A stretch of 64,000 nucleotides of DNA from Ceratobasidium sp. AG-K (taxonomy: Eukaryota; Basidiomycota; Agaricomycetes; Cantharellales; Ceratobasidiaceae), in the NCBI GenBank assembly GCA_037039685.1, contig JAWNGF010000002.1, forward strand, positions 5,642,001-5,706,000. The letters are read 5' to 3'. Shown piece by piece: positions 33,282 through 43,217 of this stretch; the stretch's first letter is position 1; every line of letters starts with the position of its first letter. Position numbers and translations under genes: made by a program. The notes beneath the pieces are model-generated. The model had not been told where the DNA came from, did not search any database, and saw only the letters and a program-made list of their open reading frames with translations.

Positions 33282-35921
33282 ATGGTAATCAAGAATTTAG
33301 ACAGTAAGCATATTGGCTCTTAGTAATATCAAATGGTTAACACGTAGGATAGACTATATTACTGAGCGAAAGCATGACCAAACCCTTCCCCTCTCAACGC
33401 TATCCGAGTCGCGCGTCGGCATTGACGCATCCCACTACCTGAACAACCTTCTAGAAAATCCATCCACGAGAGAACCATATCTGGCGGCTACCGGTGGCAT
33501 TCCCCTGTCTTTGACCTCGCGAATTGAGCAAGATCTACGGGCCCTCGAGAAACTACATATCAAACCCGTTTTCGTGTTTCCAGGACTCCCACCTAACAAA
33601 CGCATCAACAAGAACACCCCACAGCAAAATGCTGCCAAGCAAATGGAGGCGTCTCATGCGCGTCGGGAAGCTTGGACTTGTTATATGAGAATGGGCGTAC
33701 TGAACAAGCGACCAAGTTATTCGAGACGAGGAGTAGCGTGGATCAATGGGACCTCTGGCGTCCTGTTCTACGAATTTTCAGGCATCGTAACGTCGAGTTT
33801 ATTATTGCGCCGTACTCTCCTTTAGCACAGGTGAGAAACTCCTGACTTTTGGTGGAGATGTTCCTCACGTCCGGGAATGGACAATTAGCTGGTCTATCTC
33901 CAACGCCATCCCAAATCCTACGTTCATGCAATCTACGGGCCGTCCGAACTCTTACTCTACCCTGGCGTCGACAAAGTCATCCTTTCTCTGGACCTCTCGC
34001 CACAATCCAACTTCACGTTCGTCTCCAAGACTAAGATGCTTGCCGACCTTCAACTGAATGAGGAGCAATTCCTTGATCTTGGGTTGCTTTGTGGTTCTGA
34101 ATACTCCGCAACCCTTCCTCCCCATGCGAATGAGACATCGATCAAGCCCTTTGTCGACTTTCTGCGATACTATAAGTCTGGGTTTATCTGTATCACAAGC
34201 GCGTTCCTCGACAATCAACTCATGAAGCAAACCAACTATGCCGAAACTTTTGCCCGTGCACGCTGTATGGTTAAATTTTCGCTCATCTTGTCTTCCGAGG
34301 GATCGGTTGTGCCGTTGCCCATTGCTCTCTCTGGTGGCTCGACTGGCACCACTACGGCGGCTGACATTCCGCAGGACTTGCACGACATATTTACCAATCG
34401 GCTCCCAGACGAAATTTTCTACTACCTTTCTCGAGGCCTATTCACACCTCAAGCGTTGGTCTGGCTGACTTCTGGGCAGATCATCGAGAATCCGCCGTTG
34501 GACAATGGCGAGACAAATGAGTACCGCCGGTTCGTCAAGGATGTAATCACAGAGGGAAGCACCGGCCCTCGGGCCACATCTCTTGGTTTGATCACGAATG
34601 TACTCCACTCAACTTGGCAAAAGACCCGCATTTCGACGCAGTTCTGGTACGACACTAACCCCAAGGGGTTCATCAGCCCCCATGTCCCACAAACCACCAG
34701 TCTGGTTGAGCGTGTTGTCAGCTGGAATGTTCCGAGCGCGATAGTTGAAGACGAGCTTCGGAGGCAAACGGTATGCTTGCGTGTCTTCGCGCTGTTATTT
34801 GCGAACTGAATTGTGGAATAGTCCTCGACGATCGATTTCACGCTGTGCCTAGGCGCGACGTCTACGGACAAGCTAGCTGCACGAACGCGCATCAAACCAA
34901 GCCCAAATCATCCGCTTGAGAAAAAAGATGAGGTTGTTGCAAACGTTATCTGGCGCTTCCTCGAGCTACGAGGGTACGTCGAATCAGCCAAATCCCAAAT
35001 TCTTGACTAAATGGCCTGTCAGCTTCCTGGTTCACCATCATACCCACTCGCCACTCGCGCGTGCACTTTACACCACACTCACTTCGGTGCGGGTGAATGA
35101 CAAGTTCCAAGACTCGATGTACCTCTTTTTGGAAATGGTCCGGGCAGGCGTAATCCACGGTAACCTTTGGAGTGGCCGGGCCTATAGCGGAGGACCTAGC
35201 TTTGGCGACGGCAAGTTTTATATAAAACTCTCAAAAGCATGCTCGACTAATTCTCGTATGCAGACGAGGAAAAGAAATGCATGCTGCTTATCATGCGTGT
35301 ACTGAGCATTGTCCCCCTGAGCTGCCACGTGCGTTTACCCATTCCTACACGTTGCTCATACTAATGTAGCTTAATGTCACAGGCCCAGCCGTGGAGTGGC
35401 CCTCTTTCCCGCGAACTTCTCGTCTTCAATTCTTTCCTGCGTTCACTGTCTCGGGCGCTACGCACACTCGTCGAAACAGTCGCGCTCAATATGCTCCTTC
35501 AACAGCACGCGCGTCGCCCCCGTGACGATCTCTTAGAGATCGCCGTTTCTCTACCATTTCAATCTGAGGTCAACACTGGATACGGAATACTGGCCAAGGT
35601 CTATCTCGACGCGCTGGTCGCGATCCATGGCGGGCCGGTCAAATCGCGTGATGATGAGGGCGTGCAAGAGGCCAAGGACGGCGCGATGGAACTAGTCGAG
35701 GAGACTTTTACTGGAGTCAAGAGCCCAAGGGCCGAGGTTGAACGTGGGTTTAGGTTCTGGGATGCGGTAAGTAATGGGATTCAAGTAGTAATATGTTGGT
35801 ACTGATATTTCACTAGGCGTTGATGACGATTAGGAGCCTCAGCCAAGACTCGTCCATGTCGAGCGAGTTGGCGGAAAGCTTCGAAAAGGCCCAGGCGTGG
35901 CTGGAACCAATGCGGCCATGA
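33282..35921 (+). CDS. MKT1: Mkt1-like post-transcriptional regulator (XPG-like fold), with an apparent 2-nt insertion
   Basis: Mkt1 proteins carry an inactive XPG/FEN-like nuclease fold plus MKT1 domains and act with Pbp1 in cytoplasmic mRNA regulation. ATG 33282 with a 5' intron ending at gatag gives MVIKNLDNYITERKHDQTLP and then VGIDASHYLNNLL, a typical start. Later blocks: IKPVFVFPGLPPNKR, VEFIIAPYSPLAQ|LVYLQR, a Tyr/Leu-rich central part, the MKT1 N domain (YAETFARARCMVKF, GLFTPQALVWLTSG) and the MKT1 C domain (PWSGPLSRELLVFNSFLRSL), ending at 35921. One intron (35211-35263) uses a GC donor. The frame breaks at 33682-33686, where TATAT replaces the TAT needed to link EAWTCY to ENGRTEQATKLFE. 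This is a null allele or a sequence error. The family call is firm. Confidence 0.85.
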
Positions 35922-36195
35922 ACGGCGCGGGGATATATGCGTTTCATAGAATTAAGTGCTTTTTTCCCGCCTTGTATCAATTGTTTGCTGTATGTACGGG
36001 CTCCGGGATTGTCTGTCATTATAGCACGTTGTATCAAGAAAACAAGCGCTGTTACATTTCTGTGGTAAACAAGTGTCATGAATGGGGGTAAACAACTGGC
36101 AGTGGTAAACATGTACAAGGCAATGCATATACAAAAATTGGCATGAAGGAGACACATGTAAAACCCAAAAGAAAGAAAAGAAAGTCCGATCATAT

Positions 36196-38957
36196 TCAGA
36201 GTGGTTTGCCCTTGAGCGAGCGTCCAGTGGTCCAATCGTCCTCGTCCGAAGTCGAAACCACCGTCACGGCCCTCGACTTCCTACTCCTGACTGATCCTTG
36301 CGGAGAAGGTGGTCGGTTATCGTCCACAGTAAGGTGATTGACATCCCACTGGCGCTGACGCTCGAGGTCTTGCTGGTCCCGCAAAGCCTGGAACGCTTCA
36401 ACCTGAGCCCTCGTCTTGTTCATGTTCCGATCGGTGAAACGTGAATTGGGGCGGGCCAGTGGGAATCCTTTGGGCTGTTGGGGCGGAGGCTTGCTTGAAA
36501 TCACAGGAGGACGACGGGGAGAGCCGACCTCGGCCATGGGGACTTGGTGGCTTGGGCCAAGGGTGTTTCGTACTCGGTTGACTTCTGGTCGCGAGCTGCT
36601 GGCTGTGGGTGCTCGGACTGGTGGGATATGCGAGGGTGGCCGAGCGGAGGATGCTACCGAGGGCGCCCTGGTTGCGGGGACCGGAATCACTGGAGGAGGC
36701 GCAGGGACAACTGGCTCAGGTACTGGGGGTGGAACTGGAGGCGGAGCGGTATTCGGCGAACGCAAAAAGCTGGGTCGACCGAACCCAAGTCCGCCCGCAA
36801 GGCCAGCACCAAGGCCAGAGAGTCGAGAAGCAAAGCCGCCAGTAGGTAGTGGAACTTGGGTAGCGCTGGGGGACCTATCAGCCGTGGCCGGTGGTGCGAG
36901 ACTGGCATTCGATGTCCGTTGCGTCGTTGGTTGGGAATCGGGCTGGGTTACGAAGATGGGCGGGGGAGGGGGCCTCGAAGACGCTCGCGCGAAGCTATTG
37001 GCCGAATCGCGACCCGACTGACGCGATGGATTCGAGTTGCGTGATGGGTTCGAGTTTCGGGACGGGTTCGAATTGCGCGACGGATTCGAACGACCGGGCA
37101 CATTGGTCGTGGGCTCGTACTTGAGGCTGTCAAGCTCGCCATCAAATTCGCCGAAATCCGGGAGGCCAGGCGGCAGCCCAAACCCAGGAGAGCGCGACGG
37201 GTTGACGTATCTTGAACCTGATCCGCGAGGCACATCACCGTACGGGGCAGGGAAGTTGCTGAAGCTATAGTCGGGCGCTTCGGGAATGTCGTCCAAGTCG
37301 AGTGGCTCGTTTTCAAGGCTGTTGGTTTCGTACTCGTAGGGGTCATCGTGGTGGTCATCGTGGTGCTCGTATCCGATTTGACGCGGGCGTGGTTCATATG
37401 CGGGGTTCAGCATCTCGCCGTCCGTGACGCGGGTTACAACCGACGAGGCGTTCGAGTTGTTTGACTGAATGGGTTTTGGTACGCATGCAAAGATGTTTAG
37501 GACTAGGGCAGGATGGAAAGAGAAAGAACATACTGGAGATTTAATCATGATGGTTGGAACACTGGTTCCTCGCGACTGGTTGTCGCGCTCGCGGTTGGGA
37601 TAGTTGTATAGCTCTTCGGGGGGTCGAGCATATTGTTGATGACTCTCGACGGTACTCTCGCTCTCGCTGCTGGACTCTTCGGTGGACTCTTCCTCGCTCG
37701 ATTCCTCTTCGCTTTCCTCCCCGTCCTCGTCGGAATAATTCTGACCACTCTGGTCGCCATACCTGCTCCGGACCAAGCCTACAAATCCATGTTAATAACT
37801 CCAGCCTTGTCATTTATAATAATCAAGTAAAACTCACGCTGCACCGACTCTTCCTCGTCCTCGTCATCATCCTCGCCCGCTTGCAATTTCCTCGCCTGCT
37901 CCAGGGCCCTAGCATGGGCACTCATCGCCGCGTCCTCGGCATCCAGGCGTCGCCGTGGGTTGGCCGGGTCGCTCCATGGCTCGGGCGAAGGCATCTTCAT
38001 CGGTGGGGGCTGAGATGTAATAGGCGTGACGGGCGTCGCCGCCGTGTAGCTGTATCGCTTATTCCCGCCGTTCCCATAGCTGACTCCAGTCCCGTTGGGC
38101 GAGTATGGAGTGTAAGCATCGGGGATGGGAGGAGGCGGAGGCGGGCCGGGTATGATAATTGGAGGAGCAGCAGGGAAACGCGATGGTCCTGCTCCAATAT
38201 GAGTGGGTCCTGCTCCAATTTGAGTGGGTCCCGCACCAATCACCGGGCCTGTCCCGATTGTCGTGGGTCCCTGTCCAATTGTCGTCGGGCCGGCTCCGAT
38301 GATTGCAGGCGGTTCCACAATCTGGGGTGGAGGCGCAGGATGCGGCACGGGGAACGTAATCTGGCGATCCTCGCTCATAGGCGAAGGCTCCATCGGTTGA
38401 GGAGGCGCCGGTGACCGTCTAGGCTGTGGCGAAGGTTTGCGCACGATAGGAACCGACGGCGCAGCCTGGTACGACCGACGACGCTCTGCCCGTTCCGCTC
38501 GCTCGCGCTCCTTTTCCCTCTCGCGCTCCCTCCTGCGTTCCCGCTCGCGCTCCTTTTCCACCGCCTTGGCGCGCTCCTTTTCAATCGCCCGTTCCCTCTC
38601 TAGCGCCTGTTCCCGAGCCTTGGTCTCCCTCTCCTTTGCCTGTTGACGCTCCAACCGATCCCGTTCCCGCTCCTGCTTGGCCCGATCTCGATCGCCCCTT
38701 TCCCTCAACCGGTCTCGCTCGCGCTCCTGCTTGGCTTCCCAATCGCGCCGCTGTTCCTCTTGGTGCTCCTTTTGCCGTTCCCGTTCGCGGTCGGCCCGGC
38801 TCCGGCGTGGAGGGGGTGGGGCGGATTCGGGGCTCATGGGGGAAATGGGGATTTGCGCTTGAGGGACGACGGGTCGGGGGTCGACACCTTGTTGCACGAC
38901 GGGTGGGGCGGGCGAAGTCGGCGTGACCGACGACGGACGACGTTTCAGCGGACGATG
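36196..38957 (-). CDS. Low-complexity coiled-coil protein, 5' end unresolved
   Basis: Not recognised as a known family. The first exon seen starts after an acceptor TAG near 38958 (AHRPLKRRPSSVTPTSPAPP) and is open to about 37836; no ATG opens it, so a short upstream exon must exist. Content in order: a long Arg/Glu/Lys-rich heptad region rich in RERERD and EKERERE (about 38450-38810), predicted helical coiled coil; repeats of the (I)GAGPTxIG type; a Pro-rich segment; a very acidic Ser/Glu block (EESEEESSEEES); four NSNPSR repeats (about 37035-37100); Pro-rich SH3-ligand-like runs; and a basic tail with a DDWTTGR end. It may be a scaffold or cytoskeletal/cortical protein. It lies head-to-tail behind the next coiled-coil gene, and the two share composition. 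Confidence 0.6.
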
Positions 38958-39008
38958 GGCCTAGTAGGAACAAACCGAATCGAATCGAAATGCGTACCGG
39001 GTTCCAGT

Positions 39009-39106
39009 CGAGCGAACAAAACGCCAATCGAGCGAATCGAGCGAACCAAGCGCCAATCGAGCGAACCAAAAGCCAATCGGGCGAACCAAAAGCCAATCGA
39101 ACGAAT
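39009..39106. repeat. 20-bp tandem repeat between two coiled-coil genes
   Basis: Four 20-bp copies of the CGAGCGAACCAAAAGCCAAT type (39009-39028, 39038-39057, 39058-39077, 39078-39097) plus two partial copies. They occupy the short interval between the stop of one minus-strand gene (39152) and the first visible exon of the next (38957), so they are in its promoter, 5' leader or first intron. Confidence 0.8.
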
Positions 39107-39151
39107 TCACGATTCACGCAAAAACCAACAAAAAATAAATTACGGTCTCAG

Positions 39152-41645
39152 TTATTTACTCCCGAATAATTTACGCCAGCGACTGGGTTTACGAGCCACA
39201 CTCACATCGCCGCTTTCCACCGAGATGGTCGCACTCCGGTCGTCGGATTCTTGTCGTAGGTGGCTAGACGCTTGGGAATATTTCGTTCGTCGGTTCGGGT
39301 GGGGAAGAGGGGCCTCGGGGATCGGAGGGGCTTGGTGCTCGGGTGAGAGTTCGGGGATCACGCTCAGCGGGCGGCCATAGTGCGCTGGGGTGCGTGGGAC
39401 CATGGGGTCAAACGGTGGGTCTGGCATGACGGGAATCTCGTCGTCAGATGGGAAGGTGAGCGGGGTATAGGGTGTCGTGGGTTGCGATCCTGCACGGTGT
39501 TTCGGCGTCTTGGGAAGTGGCGCATTGGGCACAAGCGGGTGTTGAGAGCGTTCGCCGTATCCCAGGTCTGTGTTGACGAGCAGCGGCGACGGGTGAATCT
39601 CGTGCGCGGGCGGGAGCGAGATGAGTCCCTCGTCGTTGGCGTCTGGGATCCAGCCTTCGGGGAGGATGACAGGTGGTCTGTGGTGCCAGGGGGAAGCAAG
39701 GCCGTTGTTGACGGGTATCGGGTGGATGGGTGCCTCCGGGGCTGCTGGGGGAGGAAAGACAGGCTGTGGGGGAGGAATGTTGGACTTGGAACGACGAGAT
39801 TTGCGATGAGGTTTGGGCTCAGGTGGGGAAGCCGCAGGAGGATGGATGATCATCGAGGGGCCAGCGCTTGGGCCGGCACCGGGACCTGCGCCAGGGCCAG
39901 GAACAAGCGTCGTGAGACCGGTCATGCCAGTCATTCCACTCATTCCCGCCATTCCCGACATTCCCGACATGCCACCCAATCCGGCCATTCCCGACATGGA
40001 CCCAATCCCGGCCATTCCAGTCTTGGGCATGGGCATACGTGGTGGCGACCGTTCATCGTGCTCGGTCGACGGGGACGGACTCTCCTCATCATACGCGTAG
40101 TGCTGACGAGGTGGGGAAATATCGTGCTCGACCGGGGTGTACCCTGTACGCGGTGGGGCATTGTACAACGCTGGGTCCTCGAGGTACGGGTCCGACGCAT
40201 ACGATTCTGAGCGCGAGTTGGTACGCTTGATCTTGTTGCCAATCTTGTTGCGAAAGTTGGCCCAGCTCGAGGTATGTGCAGGTGGCAAGGGCGCAGGGTC
40301 GAGGACCTCTGGCATGTGAATGTCGGTGGGAGGGTCTGGAAGATCAGGAAACGGCTCAGACGAGTGATCCGAGTGCGAAGGAGGGATGATTGGAGGCGGG
40401 GGCGGGGGTTGGGGACTAGGATCGCGTCGAATAGGCGGCAGCTCGGGTTCGGCGCGACGAGGAGTAGTCCGGCGCGACGACTCGTCTTCATAATCGTACA
40501 CACCGCTTTCGGTGACTCGAGGAGTAGACTGCTCGGCGCTCTGGGCCTTTTCGACAATCTTTTCGACGATTTGGGCCTTGATCCGATGGCGCTCCTTGCG
40601 TTCCTTGCGCGCCTCGTGTCGGCCCTCTCGTCGCCCAGCCTCGCGCGCCCTGTTGACCAAAAGCTCCTCATGAAGCTTGCGTGCAGCGGTACGTGCATTG
40701 GCAGCAACCTTTTCGGCCTCGTCACGTTCCTGCTGAAGAACATCGAGCTCGCGCTGGATCATCTCCTGCTGGGCCCGGGCCGTGTCATAGATAATCTTTA
40801 GCTTGGCCGACTCTTCCGACTCGCGCGACGCATCCGCCTCGGCCTTTTTCCTCGCGACCTCGGCGTTTCGTAATCGACTGTTATAGTCCTTGTACTGTAG
40901 CTCAGCCAAGTTGGCGCGCTTCGACTCGAGTTCCAACCGATCCGTCAACTCCCGTAGCTTGTTCCGGAGACTCTCCGAGTCCCGCTCAGATTCAGCCAGC
41001 GCAAACCGAAGTCGGTCGATTTCATCGTCGTAGGGTCCGGATCGAGTGGAAGGAGAGATAGGACTGCGCCCAGACCGGCTGCCTTTGAGGGCGGCAATAA
41101 CTCGTTCGAGGTCCCGTGAATGCGCCCGTCGTTGTTCCCGTCGGTCCTCGCGTTCCCGCCGTTGTTCCCGACGAAGTTCACGCTCTGCCCTTCGTGCTTG
41201 CTGAGCTTCGCGGGCTGCTCGTCGCTCGGCTCTTCGGGCCGCGGCTTCAGGGTCGGTAATGACGATGGTGTGGTGGCGGGAATGTGGGCGGCTACTGCTA
41301 GGTCGCGAGATGGTTTCGGTGACGGTGTGCTCGTGGACGGCGTGGTGGTGGTTTCCTTTCCGCCTAGACGCGTGTCGTTTCTCGACGGTGATGCTGCTAC
41401 TGCTCTCGCCTCCACCGTCTCGAGAGACTCCTCCATCGCGCGAGACGGAAGCAGAGGCGGAAACATTGCCGGTCCTTGCACTTCGGGTCGTTGGTGTGCC
41501 GGGATCAGTCGCAGAATATCCCCGTTCGGAATCTTCGAGTATCTGATCTAGTCCGCTGCAAACGGTCAACATAGGCTCTCCAATGACAGCAAACAACCTA
41601 CTCGAACGGATTATGGAGAGGTGCACGGTCAACAGAGGTAGGCAT
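39152..41645 (-). CDS. Charged coiled-coil protein with C-terminal WRKLFG motif, function unknown
   Basis: Start ATG 41645: a 15-codon exon (MPTSVDRAPLHNPF) joins across intron 41556-41601 to GLDQILEDSERGYSATDP; the rest is open to the TAA at 39152. About 805 residues. Order: His-rich patch (GNHHHAVHEH), Arg/Glu-rich helix (AARRAERRAAREAQQ and following), a classic coiled coil (about 41010-40600; DEIDRLRFALAESERDSESL), a Pro-rich part, GTPVEHDISPP-like linkers, a 40-residue Gly/Met repeat (GMSGMAGMSG, about 39930-40010), an Arg/Lys patch, Pro-rich tail, and a tidy basic C-terminus RKPSRWRKLFGSK. The family is not recognised. The structure suggests a filament-forming or cortical scaffold. Model confidence is good because nearly all of it is one open frame. 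Confidence 0.75.
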
Positions 41646-41779
41646 AGCGAGTGGATCGTAATGTGTCGTAAACGGGATAAATAGATGTGTTAAATCGTTT
41701 TAGATGGAAGCCCCCCACAGCGGAGGCGGAGGTGTGGTTGGGTGTGTGTCGAACATGAGGCTTCAGGCATCTTTCTTTG

Positions 41780-42277
41780 CAAATCATTTGTTGTTTGTTT
41801 GTCTGTGTCACATGACCGCTCTCACGCTCATTACGACAAACTGGGTCAAATAGAATAACATCCGGGAAAGGACAAGCCGGGATCGAATAATGTGTCCATA
41901 TATGGCTTATTAGTGAGGTTATTTTGCTTGCTAGAGTTCGTGTCCCACCAGCGCGCGGCGTTGTGGGCATGGGCTAGTCGATCAGCACTAGGAACGTACT
42001 GAAATGCCGGCCACCCGAGCCGAGTATATAATACATACATTTCGAATCGCGTCAATACGCAAATATTTTGGGCTTCTTGACTGCCCACCTGTCTCACCTG
42101 TCTCATCTGTCATCTTGGCGTAGGCAGCCGATCACGACGTCCTTTTGACACTTTTCCTCCTCAAACTTGACAAATTGATGGCTTTAAGTAAAAAGAAATC
42201 ACACTCGGAATCGCTCAGATTATCCCTCCCCTCTTCTCTCGGCGGCGATTTTCACCGACCAGCTCCTCTCCGTCCAA
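41780..42277 (+). promoter_or_regulatory. Upstream region of membrane-protein gene 1, duplicated at 50030-50511
   Basis: Blocks shared in order with the second copy include TGTxxCACATGACxxC, GGTCAAATA, AGGxCAAGCC, a TATATATGG box, CACGACGTC and a TTGxCAAATT stretch just before the ATG. Conservation in non-coding sequence suggests that promoter elements travelled with the gene and were kept. Confidence 0.6.
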
Positions 42278-42792
42278 ATGCAGCTCGAAACCGCCTTCGC
42301 GCACTTTTTCGCTACCGCGCTCGCGTCAAGTCTATTCACTATCGCTGCCGAGCAACTCCTCGTTGCCTCTCCTTCTTCTCTCTTTGTCCAACTAGCTACA
42401 GCCTTGGCCATAGCCATACCACTAGCCTCTCACGCTTTTACCTACTTCTCAATCAAGTCATTCCAACATGAAGTACAATCTACTTCCTCCAATCCGCCCG
42501 ACCCGATTCGCATATTCCTCGTCTCGTTCCTATCATGTGCATCGACCATTGAACGGTACTTCTTCCTCAGCTGGATCGCTCTTGGGTTTCGCCACTACAT
42601 ATATGCGCTCGGATTAATCGAGATCTTCATCGTTCTTCGGCTCGGAGTCCTGTTTCGTGAATCATTTGCGCGGAGAAGCATTGTGATTGAGGACGTATGT
42701 GAAAAGGGCAACTCGGAGGTGAGACTTCGCTAGGCCGTATAAGTCTTGCAACTGATCAACCCTACTAGTTCGTATTTCACCAGAGCACCTAG
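42278..42792 (+). CDS. Small membrane protein, copy 1
   Basis: ATG 42278; the main exon encodes about 150 residues, and a last small exon after the intron at about 42720-42769 replaces the read-through tail by FVFHQST, stop at 42790-42792. At least three hydrophobic segments: FATALASSLFTIAA, LATALAIAIPLASHAFTYF and IRIFLVSFLSCA, with a further IYALGLIEIFIVLRLGVLF. The C-terminus is DVCEKGNSE. It is clearly paralogous to 50512-51032 along its whole length, including the intron position before the last exon. Family not recognised; a membrane location is likely. The two copies bracket the NLR-type gene. Confidence 0.7.
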
Positions 42793-43217
42793 GGCCAACA
42801 AGAGCGAGCCCCTATGACTTGGATCTACCTATTTTGTTTTTTGATGGACGTACTATGTGACTATTAATTGATGTATTTTCGTTTACTACTGCAACTATGA
42901 CTCCAGAAAACGGAGCTTGGCGCTGAATGAACGTGCACCGAGCAACGTTATAAGATATGGATTCTAGTGGGAAAAAATACCTAGCGTGCACCTAATGCGG
43001 GTGAAACCACATGGGGCTATGGGGGAAATTTACCTGAATCATGCTTTGTGCCTTCAAAGCTCTCCCGCTGACTAAGCATATATCCGCTCATAGCCTCTCT
43101 CAGAAAGGATGATTACGCCGCCGAGCGCTTCAGTACTTGACGAGCATCTCATCCAACCCACGACCACGACCTCATTACCTCTGGTCTAGTTTTGGCCACG
43201 CGTTCCAGAACATAACG
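42793..43217. other. Intergenic spacer, presumed promoter of the NLR gene
   Basis: About 425 bp without an open frame of note between the membrane-protein gene and the NLR-type gene, both on +. No TATA box or repeat stands out. Confidence 0.4.

Noticed and set aside
38581..39117. 178-codon minus-strand frame through the 20-bp repeats as an N-terminal exon of the coiled-coil gene
   Set aside because: It has no ATG start, and its frame differs from that of the well-supported exon beginning near 38957; the repeat-derived peptide looks like non-coding sequence.
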